A DNA stretch of 64,000 nt from Colletotrichum lupini. Its lineage: Eukaryota > Ascomycota > Sordariomycetes > Glomerellales > Glomerellaceae. The notes under the pieces are model-generated. The model ran no database searches. It saw only the letters and a list, made by a program, of their open reading frames with translations, and was not told where the DNA came from. The DNA lies in contig NC_064676.1 in NCBI RefSeq assembly GCF_023278565.1, forward strand, positions 4,836,001-4,900,000, written 5' to 3'. A program made the position numbers and the translations under genes. Shown piece by piece: positions 23,012 to 35,000 of this stretch (its first letter is position 1; each line of letters begins with the position of its first letter).

Positions 23012-24924
23012 TTACTCGACCTTGGCGTTGTTTCTAGCGCTGGCCTCAGCAGTCATGATCAATGCTCTTGGCGCATCCTCCTTGGGGAGGTAGAGCTCGA
23101 CAAACTGTAGTGTTGTGGGGTTGTTGAACTCCTGGTCAGTCAGGAGCTTCTCAAGTTCATCCTTTGTCTTGACGACGAATTTCTTGGCTGTCTGCTCGGT
23201 ACCGCCGAACACTGTCGCAAGTTCCTTGTACTGCCACTGGACAATGTCGTTGTACTCGGCCTCCATGCCGTGGATGAAGCGCTCGATGGTGTATCCATCG
23301 TTGCAGATGACGAAGCTATGATGCAACGTTAGCGTGAGATTCTTGGAGTCGGTGCAAAGGAATAAGGGGAGTTGGACTCACATTGTCGTCTTCAAGCCGT
23401 GGCGCAACATGGTAGTGACCTCCTGGGCCGTAAGTTGGAATGATCCGTCGCCGACGAAGAGAATTGTCCTGCGGTCCTCTCCCGCATCCTTTGCTGCGAG
23501 AGCAGCACCTTGGGCAGCACCGACAGACCAACCGATACTTCCCCAGAAGACCTGACTCAAAGCTGTGACCCCAGCAGGGAATTTGGTGTCCCAGATACCG
23601 AAGTTGGCCGTTCCGGTCTCGGTGACAACGATGTCATTCTCGCGAAGGTAGTTGCCAACACGAGGCCATAAGTAAGCCTGGGTAATGGTTTGCGAGGGGT
23701 CCGAGTTGGGGCTGGGCACTCTGTTGATGACCTCGGGTGATGTGACGACGGAAAGCTGGCTCAAGTCAAGACGCTCAGTGACCTTGCGGAGGACTCCGCG
23801 CATGGTGATGCCAGGGTATTCAGAGTATCTGACTCTCATGTGTGTGCTGTGGAAGTCGATGGTGTTCAGCTGCGATGTTCTGTAAGAGAATCCAGCGGTG
23901 TTGAAATCGCTCTGCAAGAATTTTAATGAGCTGTCTTCGGACTTCTAGGAGCGACGAGGCAATTTACCTTGAGACCACCAATGGACAAGATCAAGTCTGA
24001 GGACTCGAGTCGCTCACCAACATCGGGTTGCGAAGCGGTACCGGCATAAACACCGCCGTAGTTGGGGTGAGATTCGTTGACGGCACCCTTTCCCATGGGC
24101 GTTACGAAGACAGGAATCTTTGTCTTCTCAAGGAGTGCATGAACCTCGGGGAGGACGCGGTGGCGGATAGCGCAGGCGTCAATCAGCATGACGGGCTTCT
24201 TGGCGGCATGAAGGGACTTGAGGACGACGTCGACAACGTAGTCCTCTCTGTCAGGGTCGTTGATGGCCTCCTCGAGGTCGATGGGCTTGTTTAGGCGCTG
24301 GCCCTCGATCTTCTTCTGGACCATGTCGGTGGGGAGCATAATGTAGACGGGGCGACTGCGGATCCAGCACTCTCGGAGAGCATGATCGATCTGGTTGGCA
24401 ATCTCGGCGGGGTTGTTGAGGCGCGCAACATCGCATGAAATTTGAGAACTCATGTTGGAGAAGACGTTGAAGTCGCCGTTGCCAAGGGTGTGGTGCAGGA
24501 GCATGCCGTTCTTCTGAGAGATCGTAGAGGGGCAACCGACAATGTGTACGACGGGAATGTGTTCTGAGTAGGCACCGGCGAGAGCGTTGATGGCGGAGAG
24601 CTCGCCAACACCGAATGTAGTGATGATGGCAGAGATGCCCTTGACACGGGCGTAACCATCGGCAGCGTAGCCTTGAAGAATGTCAGTTCGTCGATCGAAG
24701 CTTACTTGGCAAGTTGATAGGTTGTAGGGATACTGACCGGCGTTGAGCTCGTTGACATTACCAACCCATTTCAGGCCGCACTGGGGAAGATAGTCGAGGG
24801 CAACGAGGTTGAAGTCACCGGGAAGGCCGTGAACGGAGCGGACACCGACCTCATGGAGTCTCCTGAAGAGGTATTCGACGACGTCGACAGGCTCTATAAG
24901 CCCTTGGGTTCTGATATCAGCCAT
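23012..24924 (-). CDS. PDC1: Pyruvate decarboxylase
   Basis: Thiamine-diphosphate enzyme converting pyruvate to acetaldehyde and CO2 in cytosolic fermentation. Exons are 24738-24924, 23968-24671, 23382-23911 and 23012-23315 (introns 66, 56 and 66 nt), giving 574 aa, a standard length. Visible catalytic elements are LPGDFNL (Asp), [18 protein letters not shown] (the conserved ThDP-activating Glu), and [12 protein letters not shown] (paired His). The ThDP motif starts [11 protein letters not shown] and ends at ICNDGYTIE, with the third intron falling inside it. The first intron uses an AAG acceptor. The gene could be an indolepyruvate-type paralogue, but the HH pair and overall blocks favour true PDC. 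Confidence 0.95.
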
Positions 24925-27022
24925 GATCGGATATGTGTGTGAGCAGCTGATGGTGTAGAAGGGGGTAGCTTTGGATGCTACCTCGAGTGTATGTTGTAGA
25001 AGTGTTCGTCTGTGTATATCTGGAATGAAGAAGGAGAAAAAGGGTCTCAGTCAAGGCCAGAGGCGTATAGACTTATATCAGAGTCAACAACCTGCGGAGA
25101 TGGCGATGTTGTTGATGGTCCCAGACGGACTTGGACTCACTCGAGTCTCGGCATCATTGCATGGGTCGGCCAGGATCGTCAAGTCAGACCACTGGCCATT
25201 GCAGATTGAAACGACAGGGCCATCGGCGATGGGCGACAGCTCATGTAGCTCCATTTTCGTATAAGTGACAAGATACTACGAGCCAGCGAGGCGGCTGAAG
25301 CGCAGGCAGTGGGTACCGGGTCTCGGCATGCGACGGGTTCGATCAAGATTTGGGTGAAAGGGGACCAAGATGGGGGTCCTGGCACCAGACGGGAAAAGAC
25401 GCGAGATAGTAGCGTGGTTACCCATCTTGGTGCGGCTCAGAATAGAGTAGAGGGCGAGCAGACAATGGATGCATTGCACCGAGTAAGGAGATACAGTCAA
25501 CAGTGAGTGATGTAATGGAACACGCCACAGGAGGTTGCGGTCACCAATACACCGGGCTCAAGCCGGGCTGGGCCGGTGGGTTCCGGAGGTGAGGTGAGGT
25601 GAGGTCCCAGATATCTGAGGGAAAAAAAAGATTTATTCTGGTACCTTGTCACTGTTCGACGTAAGGCAACATTCTACTGATAGTGAGACAACAGAATGGG
25701 ACGATAATAAAGTTGCTCGCGTTCAGGGCAGAACAGGGAAGAAAGCGAACGTATCCGTCCTGAGCATCCGTTTCCGTACGTGGTTTGTGGATTTTGGGTC
25801 CTCTGGGAGAGAGTGCAGGAAGGAAAAGTGACAGTGCTGGGCAGCATAAGGCCTAGAACACGTCAGGACCAACCAACCTAACTAACCCTTGTCCCTGCCT
25901 GCCTGTGAGTGTGAGGCAATGGAAGCCCGCTTCCCGGCTGGCAACTTGGCAAGGTACGCAACCGTTGACAGCGTGGGATCTGCATCCACCCCGTCGGGAA
26001 ACTGCGGCGTGCCCTGCTGTTTCCCACCCTCCCACGCTCCTTATCCGTGCGAATTCACAATTTAGCTAAACTTGTAACCTTCGCATCCTGCTTTGAGCCA
26101 ACATAAGACCATAACATGAGCTTGGAACCTCAAGGATCAGCGGCAATGCACTAGAGCGACTCAGACAATTCCATGGGGGGTTATTGCTTCGCTTCCGGGT
26201 TTCCCTGACCGCCCCTTCCTGTCGTTGTCGTGCGCAAACTGGGGGGAAAGGGGAGCGGCGCACCATTCGGCATGATCTGATGTTGGCCCCAGCCTATCGG
26301 CCCTGCTACGGCGCAACGGCCCAAATAAAACACAATGGAAGTACCATTGAGCATCGTGCGCCTGTCAGCTGCGGAGCCGGGCCCGGGGCCCGCTACGCTC
26401 GACTTCGGGCCGCCGCTCGAAGACCGAATTATCTCGCGATGCCGTTCGGACAAATCGCTTGGACCTCAGCCCCGAACCTGAGGACGACCGAAGAGAACGA
26501 CTGACCTCTTCTCTTAGTTTTGGGACAAGTTCTCCAGACGAAATACTTGGTCAAACATCAACTCGACAGTTCAGCTCTGTCACTGGCCCATTCGCCTGCC
26601 TAGACAGAATCCTGCAAATATCAGATCATGTTCTGGGGATCTGCAATGGCCAATCGGAAAAGCATGACAAAGATCTGCATGCATAAGGGTCTACAAAGAT
26701 AGGAATTCGTCATTCTTCACCTCAACCAGCTACAAGCAACAACGCCCAACCCTTGGTAAGCAGTAAATGCTTACATGCAATACAATCCGAACCAAACTTT
26801 ACAGAAATGTAGTCCGCTTGTTTCACTATTATTCTAGGTGGAGGGTATGGTAGGTATTCTACATGCGGTTCAGCATGCTGTCTTGCTCTGCTGCCGCTGG
26901 AAGAGTAGCATCGTCTATCAAAGTCCAACGACCGTGGCTTTTCTCGCGATACTACCACGTGTGCCCGTCGCCGTTGGTCATTTTATTTCGTACACATTTA
27001 TACAGCTCGAACCGCGCCGCTT
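24925..27022. other. Intergenic region upstream of PDC
   Basis: About 2.1 kb containing the PDC promoter and the ERV1 3' UTR. It has a short GGTGAGGTGAGGTGAGG array near 25585-25604 and a GC-rich palindromic patch near 26379-26390. Open frames are short and featureless. Confidence 0.55.
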
Positions 27023-27678
27023 TCAATCGCAACGGCCGTCTTTCCAACCCGTCCGCCATCGCTCTTCCCATTTGCTGCAGTCAAACTCCTTTTTGCCTAG
27101 CTTCCGATTGACCTCGTTGTGCGCCTCGCACAGCCAGTTTCCAAACTCGCTCCGCCCCTCCACTCGAATCCGTTCTTTTTGTATGTACGATTGGAAATCT
27201 TCGGCGCACACCCAGCAAGGGTAAAGCTTGGAAAACAGTCTCATGAAACCTCGAAGGTCGTCTTTCTGGCTAGGGGAGGGCTTTTCGGGGTACGTTGCTG
27301 CGATCGAGTGTAGCAGTTGCCAAGTGCCTCGTCCAAGGGCCTCGACATCCGGGGGGCAGTCGTCGACAGGCGCCGAGGCCACTGGAGTTGGTTTTCTGAC
27401 TGAGCCGTTCATCTGAGAAGCCCAGCTCGAAAAAGCGCTCTTCGACGAGCAAGACCGACATCTAAAGATGACGCATGTCAGCTGAATCTCCGGTGAGGAA
27501 GCACCGACGTATTGAACCACCGCCGAAAGATCACCGTCAAGGAAGTTATGGGAACTTACGGTTTGCCATCTGGGCCCAAGACCATTCCCTTTGGTAAAGG
27601 CTTGGGCTGCTCAGCTGCCGCTGTCGCCGCGGGGGCTGTGACGCTGCTTAATTGAGGGTCTCGCTCGGCGTCGGCCAT
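27023..27678 (-). CDS. ERV1: Mitochondrial FAD-linked sulfhydryl oxidase ERV1
   Basis: Reoxidises Mia40 in the intermembrane-space disulfide relay and passes electrons to cytochrome c or oxygen. Exons are 27560-27678 and 27023-27461 (98-nt intron), giving 185 aa. The flexible N-terminal segment carries the shuttle pair C41-R-S-C44, reconstituted across the splice junction. The ALR domain spans roughly residues 78-175 and contains GTWQLLHSIAATYPEKP, the catalytic pair Y-P-C122-W-V-C125, and the FAD-binding CEAHNEVNRKLGK with Cys151 and Cys168 as structural partner. All expected cysteines are present. A GGTAAGG array (27929-27945) lies 250 bp upstream and reads CCTTACC on the sense strand. Confidence 0.95.
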
Positions 27679-28916
27679 GGCGATAGTACTGCGCGAGAGT
27701 TTCGCCCTTGTCGCGAGAAGCGAGGCTAATATCGACGGGCCCTATAGAAAGAGAATGGATGCGACAAGGGACTTTGAATGGGGTGGTCTGCCCAAGTGCG
27801 CGCGATGTCGGACAGTGTTCGAATTTTGGTTGGGAGGAATTTGTAAGCTCAAGAGCCTCGTCAGTACCTCGAGGAAAGGATGCCGATGGCGGACCGTTAT
27901 CGATAACCCACCAAGGCCACTAGAGGTCAGGTAAGGTAAGGTACCTCAAGGTACAAGGATCGCAAAGCATTATCTATTCTCGACCTGAAATTCCAAAGTG
28001 ATAATGCCCGGTCCAACCAAGGGTTGCCGGCTCCCGTCGGCAAGCACCGGTAGACTTTCGACGTACCCAGAACCCGTAATTGGGATCCGGCCTGGTCTAT
28101 CGTGCTGCATTGGTGTGGTGTGAGGCGGGAGTCTCTGGGTATACGGATGCTGTAATCGGCGCCTTAGCGGGGGATCCGCTGCTTAATCGATTCCACGCTA
28201 CCCGCAAGGTACCGAAAAGATGAGGTGGGGTGTTTCTTGTCCCTGAGCCGCATGGCAGTCATTCAAGGTCAACCCATTTGTCCACCAGGCAGCCGTCTTT
28301 TCGGACCGTCAAAGTGCATCTACGACCCGGGGGTCCTTGCAGATGTATCCGTAATAAGGTGCGAGTAGTTCCACTTGGTTCTAGCAATCGTGTGCTCTCT
28401 CTACTCATTGAGACTCGGGAGCAGGCCATGTGTCTGGTATTCTCCAAACCCCTCACCTTTATATATCCCGAGCGAGAAATTCGATGAACTTTACTGTTGT
28501 CTCGCATGTCTGATACGAAGAACTCGTCCAGTACTTCACTTCTGCGGTGCTTCGTCAGATTTGTGACCTCGATGCTTTGAACTTGTGTTCCGCGTCGGAG
28601 TTGACAACGGCGAAGAAGCTGAGTCGGTCGAGGAGATTCGTGTAAGTGAAATGGCACCGACTTACCTAAGACAGTACGTAACTCTACATCAAGCCAGCTC
28701 CGCCTGCCAAAACTCACCGAATTGCCCGCGGCGGGGCACCGTCCCGTCGTCCAGTGCGATAACCATTATGACGGCCAAGTCAAACCGCAAAGTGCGCAGC
28801 TGAGCGGGAAGTCGTCACCGTTGATTTGATACTCCAGCAATTGACTTTGAGACGTCTGATAGTTTAATTCATTCGCTTTACTCATCACGACACAGCGGGC
28901 CGCAAATACATTTGCC
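27679..28916. promoter_or_regulatory. Divergent promoter region between ERV1 and HEM4
   Basis: A 1.24 kb head-to-head spacer with no supported gene. It contains the GGTAAGG array at 27929-27945 running into GGTACCTCAAGGTAC. Confidence 0.5.
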
Positions 28917-29930
28917 ATGGCTCAGAACCCCTCATTTGCTTTGGCAGTCAAGGTGCCTGTCCTGCTGCTCAAGACAAAGTCAACTCCGGGCGACTCGTAC
29001 GAGGACTTACTCTCAGGTGAAACTGACGGGTGTGCCTTCGAACCAGCTTTTGTCCCGGTCCTGCACCACACCTTTCAGAAACAGGGCATGGCGACGGTCA
29101 GGCATGTCTTGCAGCAACGTGAGATTAATGCTGGCAACGACGCCTCTTACGGCGGTCTCATTTTTACCTCGCAGCGAGCGGTCGAGGCGTTTGCCAGCCT
29201 GGTGGATGAGAAGAAGGGTCCGTCGGATTCGCACCCGCATCAAGAGCTTAAACTCAAGCCTCTCGACCGTAACAAAGCAGAGCTAACCGGATTGACAGGC
29301 ACTGAAGAAGAGTGGCCTCATCTCCAAAATATACCAGTCTACAGCGTTGGCCCGGCTACCACACGAGCTCTCCAGTCCGTCTCACAGCACGCCCCGTTGC
29401 AAATATTCGGCGAGCACACGGGCAATGGCGATGCCTTGGCCAAGTACATTTTGGACCACTATGGCCGATGGTACCAAGACCGGCAGACGAAGCCACCGCT
29501 GCTCTTCCTCGTTGGCGAGCAGAGGCGGGACATCATCCCGAAAACCCTCATGAACACCGCTTTGCCCAGCGAGAAAAGAATCCAGGTGGACGAGGTCGTG
29601 GTCTACGGCACGGGTGTCATGGAGTCTTTTCCTCAAGACTTTGAGAAACACCTGAAAGATACTGAGGGCCTGCCGATGCGGTGGGTAGTTGTCTTCTCCC
29701 CGACTGGTTGCGAAGGGATGTTGCGCGGGCTGGGGATGCTGGACGAGTCCACAGGGAAGGTCAAGAAGGACGGGCTCGAGGGACGTAAAACGTTCATTGC
29801 AACGATCGGTCCGACGACGAGGGACTATCTAAGACGAACGTTCGATTTGGATCCAGATGTTTGTGCTGAAGAGCCAAGCCCAACAGGCGTCCAACGAGGA
29901 ATCCTTGATTTCATGGGACAGCAGACATAA
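28917..29930 (+). CDS. HEM4: Uroporphyrinogen-III synthase
   Basis: Fourth haem-pathway enzyme, cyclising hydroxymethylbilane with inversion of ring D, in the cytosol. It is a single exon of 337 aa in good context (GCCATGG). The weakly conserved HemD fold is recognisable: GGLIFTSQRAVEAFASL in the first half, IPVYSVGPATTRAL followed by GEHTGNGDALAKYILDHYG in the second domain, PLLFLVGEQRRDIIPKTL, VDEVVVYGTG, WVVVFSPTGCEGML, and a C-terminal FIATIGPTTRDYLR. Spacing matches fungal Hem4 proteins. Confidence 0.93.
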   Translation: MAQNPSFALAVKVPVLLLKTKSTPGDSYEDLLSGETDGCAFEPAFVPVLHHTFQKQGMATVRHVLQQREINAGNDASYGGLIFTSQRAVEAFASLVDEKKGPSDSHPHQELKLKPLDRNKAELTGLTGTEEEWPHLQNIPVYSVGPATTRALQSVSQHAPLQIFGEHTGNGDALAKYILDHYGRWYQDRQTKPPLLFLVGEQRRDIIPKTLMNTALPSEKRIQVDEVVVYGTGVMESFPQDFEKHLKDTEGLPMRWVVVFSPTGCEGMLRGLGMLDESTGKVKKDGLEGRKTFIATIGPTTRDYLRRTFDLDPDVCAEEPSPTGVQRGILDFMGQQT

Positions 29931-30870
29931 CGTCTTTCTGAAAATATACAAGAAGAATAAACCCTTAAATGAATCCCTAAAAGCGCCCGAGTGATAACCA
30001 GACGACGAGGAGATCATAGGGAGCACTGGGGGTTTGTGCCCTGCCTATGACTATATGTGGCCATTTCAGCCCGTCTTTCCTTACGATTGCAGGACACGTT
30101 CATACATCGTTAGGAGAGATACGCAGTTGACAAATCTTTCAGCTCCAAGCCAGCATGAACCGCACGGAACCTCCTCGCTACCTTAGAGACACGACCGATG
30201 TTTAGAGCTTGGATGCAGGTTGTGTGCATTGCTATACCGTTTGACGTTACACGAGCACGCGCGATGAAGGAGACCTTGCCGGTATGGGGCTGAAATACGT
30301 TTTGATTGGCTGCTTGTCCATTAAAATCGAGACGCGCCTCACGCGCGCCTCACGCGCAACTCTTCCGAATTTCAACGCGTCGCGTACCAGCGACGCGTTG
30401 AATGCCACACGGACCACGAGACCCAACTGGGGGCCTTTTGGATCCTTTCCTAATCAAACGATGAAGTGACAAAAAGGATTGGTCAAAGAGAAACAGAAAA
30501 AAACAAGCTTCTACATGTGAAGCATTTGCTGAGCCGGGAACATACAAGTGCCTCACACCCATTCCGATTTGGCGCTCTCAACGCCTCTGGTTCCTTGCGT
30601 GGCCCCACGCATAAAATGAAGATCAATGGCTGGAAAGAAATGTTTTCGTAGTACCGTCTCCTTGTCGAGGGAATGGCGGCGTTGCTCACAATGAAGCTAT
30701 TCTCGTCCCTCGTGAAAGTAATTGCGGAAAAAGAGGGGGTAGTATCTCCGCTTTTGGCGTAGGTTATGCCGTGCCATCATAGCCAGCGTTTGGTATCATT
30801 CAAAAGTATAGCATTGGTGATAATGACGACGAGGAGAGAGCCACCAGACGCATCTGTTAGATATCTCTCA
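29931..30870. other. Convergent intergenic region HEM4/WHI5-family
   Basis: These 940 bp between converging stop codons carry a 32-bp perfect hairpin at 30371-30402 next to a CGCGCCTCACG tandem. No gene is visible. Confidence 0.6.
30371..30402. repeat. Perfect 13-bp hairpin with two ACGCGT motifs
   Basis: TTCAACGCGTCGC, loop GTACCA, GCGACGCGTTGAA. Each arm contains one ACGCGT (MluI/MCB-type) hexamer. It could form a stable RNA hairpin in either 3' UTR, or be a site for a dimeric DNA-binding protein. Confidence 0.9.
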
Positions 30871-32014
30871 TCAAGCCAAGGGTTCGTCAAACGTCAATCG
30901 TCTTCTAGCCAGACTGACGGGAGTCCTCGCTGAGGAGAGAGCGACGGGTGTCTTCCATGCCTTTTGAGCAGGACTAGGCGTGATGTTGACAAAATCTGCG
31001 AAGTCGAAACCTTGCCCGGGCGTGTTGGGGAACATGTTGCCGCCACCTGGGGTGGTCATGTGTGAAGAAGGCAGAGTCATATCTCGACTGACCTTGGAAG
31101 GAGGCGTCGAAGGAGGCTCCATCCTTGTCTTGGTAGATGGAACGGCGGGTGACGGAGAGGCAGCCAGGTACAGCAGAAGGTCGGCGCCTTCTTGGCCGGA
31201 TTTGACGGGTTCACCGTTGGCGCCTTGGTCCTTGGTACGGCGATTGGGCAACATTCGATTGCGCATTGGTGGTGTTGTAGGGGGTGAAGACCGAATATTC
31301 GTGGCCCTGAATGACTGTACGGGCAAGAGATCGTCTTCATCATCCGAGGCTGCCGCAAAGTTTGGCGACACCAGGTCGTCTGCTAGTCTTCGAGCCCCCT
31401 GAAAGAATGAAACATCGGGGCCAGTAGATGTGGTGAAGTGTTGTTGCCTTCTGGGCTTAATCGGAGACGATTGCGCTAGCTGATGACTTTCTTTCCACGA
31501 AGTATGGCCGTGCAGCGACTTGATGGGAGTAGGGGACGAGCGATAGCGTTTGCTTGGGCTAGACGATGGACAGTCGAAAGATGCCATGTAGGTGCGCTTG
31601 CGATGGCCGGTGCTCCCGTTGCTGGAGCCGATGGCGTCGGAAAAGAGGGGAGCTTTCAGAGGAGAGCTCATAAGGGCTCTCGTGGGATATGGAAGGTCGG
31701 AGGCGCTCGAAGAGGAGTCGGACAGGAGGTCTCCCTCAGTTAAACGCTTCCGTCGCAGTTCCTCCTCATACTTTGGTTCGATGCTATCGAGTGTTAGGTC
31801 TTCCCAGCCATGCTTGGTTTTGAATTGGGCGAGCGCGAGTCGGTTCTGCAGTCTTCGGGCTATCTGTAAGATTGTCAGGATCAGGGACATTCTGCTTTGT
31901 GAGGTGCGTTGTGGTCTTGGCTATGGCCCTTTGTCAACATACCTTGCTCACTTCCACCCTCTTCAAGACCTTGTCCGCCACCTCTTCAGGTTGTTGCTTC
32001 CACACAGAAGACAT
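30871..32014 (-). CDS. WHI5: Whi5/Nrm1-family G1/S transcriptional repressor
   Basis: Probable fungal counterpart of Whi5/Nrm1, which bind SBF/MBF through a short GTB motif and delay Start until phosphorylated by CDK. Exons are 31943-32014 and 30871-31863 (79-nt intron), giving 354 aa. The family domain is at residues 15-50: KVLKRVEVSK joined to IARRLQNRLALAQFKTKHGW, followed by EDLTLDSIEPK. The rest is disordered and carries many S/T-P sites (SSPTPIK, SSPPTTPP, PSTPPSK, TPGQGFDFADFVNITPSPAQ), as expected of a CDK target. The recognition rests on the helical Whi5 box; whether it acts as Whi5 or Nrm1 cannot be told from sequence. Confidence 0.85.
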
Positions 32015-34475
32015 GGCTTGGAGGTAGGGCATGCAGTATCCCGTGGATTGTGTTGATGCTGTTGCTGGAGAGGAACAGGCCCGTCGTCTCTAGTCAATGC
32101 GATCTGAGTAGGAAAGTGAAGCGTCGTAACCGTCGGCTGTCACCTGCTATAGTGAAAGCGGGGGAAAGGAGGATACTGGGTGACGGGAGTCCAGTCCAAG
32201 GGCCCGATCGTTGACCTTGAGGATTGGGGGGGGGGTGAGACCTTGAGAAGCCCGTAGCAACCAACGGTCAAAGGAATGGTGGATGAGGGGTTGGATTGTT
32301 CTTCTGGAATGCGTGGGAGGAGGGAGTGTATACAACCACAAAGGAATAGAGGGGTGTATGTGTGTGTTTTCAAGGTATAATCGAGGTAAGGAGCAGGAAG
32401 TTGTCCCAAATCGAAGTCATGCACTGCGTTGTCGAGATTTTGCTGTGGAGGAGAGTGACAACGAAAGGACCTGGCTGAACGGGGAGAAAGAGGAAAGTTC
32501 AGATTGAGTGGTGTTTCCACCTGGTCAGCTGGGAAACGTAGCGCAGTGAGTGGCCCGGTCTCAGCGGATGGAGGACCCAGCCGGGAAGCAAAATTCACCT
32601 ACAGTCCACTGGACCCAACCAGACTCCGGGGCCACCTGCCGCTGGACCCCTCTGAGTCTTCACCTCAGTCCGGGCAGGTTTCCCGTCCCATTGACGTGGA
32701 AACGACCTGAAGCGCCAATTGTCCCCTCAAGGCTCTACCTTTTACCTGCCTTCACCCGACTTTTGCTCTGGAAGGTATCACCCACTGTCCTGTTTCGAGA
32801 GCTCGCCCGGACCTTCCCGTTCCTATCCTAAGCCTTAAGGTACCTCAAGGTAAGCGCAGGTAAGGCGCCTTATGGAGTATGGAGATATTTCACTCCCATC
32901 TTGCTCTTGATACCTTACTTGCATTCGATCTTGATCTTCAGGCAAGGGAAAGGCTTTTGATGGTGCGCATTTGGCAAGCGCCGGACCACGTCAAGCTGAG
33001 TGCCGATAGCCTCCACTATGCGCTTTTAGGACCAGCCCCAGTGAGGTGTGGGCTTCTTCAGAGGGGAGGTCATGCTCAACTCACATACTGCGTTTCTCAG
33101 ACTTCCCAAGCAACTAAGGTAAACCTCGTCGAGGCCCGGGCAGAAGCGACGGCGCGGATCAGAAACGCCTTACCAAAAACGGATCCAGCTTCCCCAACCA
33201 GCGGATTTGCTCATCTAACTTGCACTTGTCACGGCAACTGAGGCGAGGGCGGGACCAAAGAATCTTTCGTCCTCGTTGCCAACCTCATGCTTCTCGTACC
33301 TCGAGGCTTGCCTGATGCTCGCTTTTTTCTTCTTTTTCTTCCCCCCCCCCCCTCTCATCGAAGAGCTCGTTCCAATGCTGTTGTGCTGCAAACTTTTTTT
33401 TTATTTTTATCTTTATTTTTTTACGCATTGGTCATGTGCGTCGTAGCGCGCAATCACCGTCAAAGGCTTGACTGAACGAGACGGCAAGTATGCGCCACAC
33501 TACTCTCAAAAACTTACTCCGTCTCCTGTTGATCCGTACTGATGTAAGAGCACTACGGCGGACTTGAGATTCGATGTATCGTGTTGACCGTAAGAGTGAG
33601 TGTCCGCAAGCCGTGCCCATTGCAATCGATGTCACTGGAAACGTCAATGCGTTCCAGACCTTGTATGGGCGTGACACTGTCCAGCATTCCAGCCCGTGAG
33701 ATTCCTTTTGGATACCGTTGGCAGGGCGCTCATCTACCAATCATACGTGCGGGTCGTACCTGCCAGAGAGGTGGCCATGTGCCGAAGAGGGCATCCTCTA
33801 CCTTATTCGTAAGGTGCCTATGGTCAAAGTAGGTGGTCATTTCCCTCAGTCTCTTGGAGTCCAGGGGCTTGAAGGAAAAATCAATTAAGACCCCTGTCGA
33901 TGCTAACAGCTCCTTGGGCGCCTACCCACGCGCAAGCTAGCGAAGTGAGTTAGTTCACTCTGCAACCTACGCAAAGGCTCGTCAATCTCTCTCCCTGCCA
34001 CCCAGTTTACGACACCATCTGGAGACATGCGCAGTTGGTTGTTCGAGCCTCGAGGGACCAACGAGCGCCCCTCGCGAGGTGTAAATGAGCAACTTATCTA
34101 GTCTTGGAGGGCGAGTTGAATGTCACTGAAAAGCAACCGCCAGAAGCCCGTCTCGGCTCATCCGCGTTTCCTTCTCTCCGACCGAGACTGTTGCCTGGAC
34201 CCACATTAGCCAACATTCTATTCAAATTCTCAGTACCTTTGAAACTTGTAGTCTACCGGCAGAAAGCATCAAGAACATACGTCGGTCTTGATGGTAAACA
34301 TCGTCAAGGGCACCATGGTCTTTCTCATGCTTGCAGGGTCAAGAGGCAGAATGCCCATACGGCAGCACGCCGTCACGTCGTCTGCCGATCATGAGAATAC
34401 GATTGTCCGACGGACCTGATTCCGTATGGTATGTCTTCCTGTTGGTGGAGATAATTGGAGATCGAGGCATGTGTA

Positions 34476-34984
34476 CAGTGGGGTGTCAAAGGTTCGTGTG
34501 CAGCGCACAGTATCCCGCAAAAGTACTACTTTTCAATAGCGAATAAAAACTTAAATATAATAGGAAAAAAATAAACAATTACTATATAACTAGTTAACTA
34601 CTATGTTAGTATATATCTAAGTTGCACTATACTTTCCTTAATTATATAAGCGTTAAATAAATCTTTTAAAAAGTAGGTTTTAAGAGATTTTTATTATAGT
34701 AGATTATAGGGCCTTTTAAGTGCGAATAGCACTGTACTTCTTAGTAAATTCTTTTTTATTTTATATTCTACTTTTATATTATATTATAAAATACTAATAT
34801 AACGTATTTTAAAATATATAAAAAATAGTTTTATATACTTTATATATTTAAGTATTTTATTAAAATTTTAAATTATATTATTTATACTCAAGTTAGAAAG
34901 ATATCTCTAGTAATAAAGAGACGTAATTAGTGGGCTATAGGTGACGCACTGGGAGGGTGTACACGAACTTTTGACACCCTACTG
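34476..34984. mobile_element. Degenerate 509-bp TIR element (Tc1/mariner-pogo type MITE), apparently RIP-mutated
   Basis: The 27-bp ends are inverted repeats: left 34476-34502 beginning CAGTGGGGTGTCAAAGG, right 34958-34984 whose complement begins CAGTAGGGTGTCAAAAG. They match at 24 of 27 positions, and all three mismatches are G in the left copy against A in the right. TA dinucleotides flank both ends (34474-34475 and 34985-34986), the target duplication of Tc1/mariner/pogo elements. The interior (about 34530-34930) is extremely AT- and TpA-rich, unlike the surrounding DNA, and has no open frame. The superfamily is inferred from the TA duplication and TIR form. No intact transposase exists in the window. 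Confidence 0.8.
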
Positions 34985-35000
34985 TACTCCGTAATCCAGG

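Noticed and set aside
26340..26400. GC-rich palindromic patch resembling a regulatory hairpin
   Set aside because: The core GGGCCCGGGGCCC-like pairing is short and compositional. No gene or conserved arrangement gives it meaning.
32879..33241. 120-codon plus-strand frame
   Set aside because: No domain, no transmembrane or signal feature, and no neighbour relation. It lies in a gene-poor interval with repeats.
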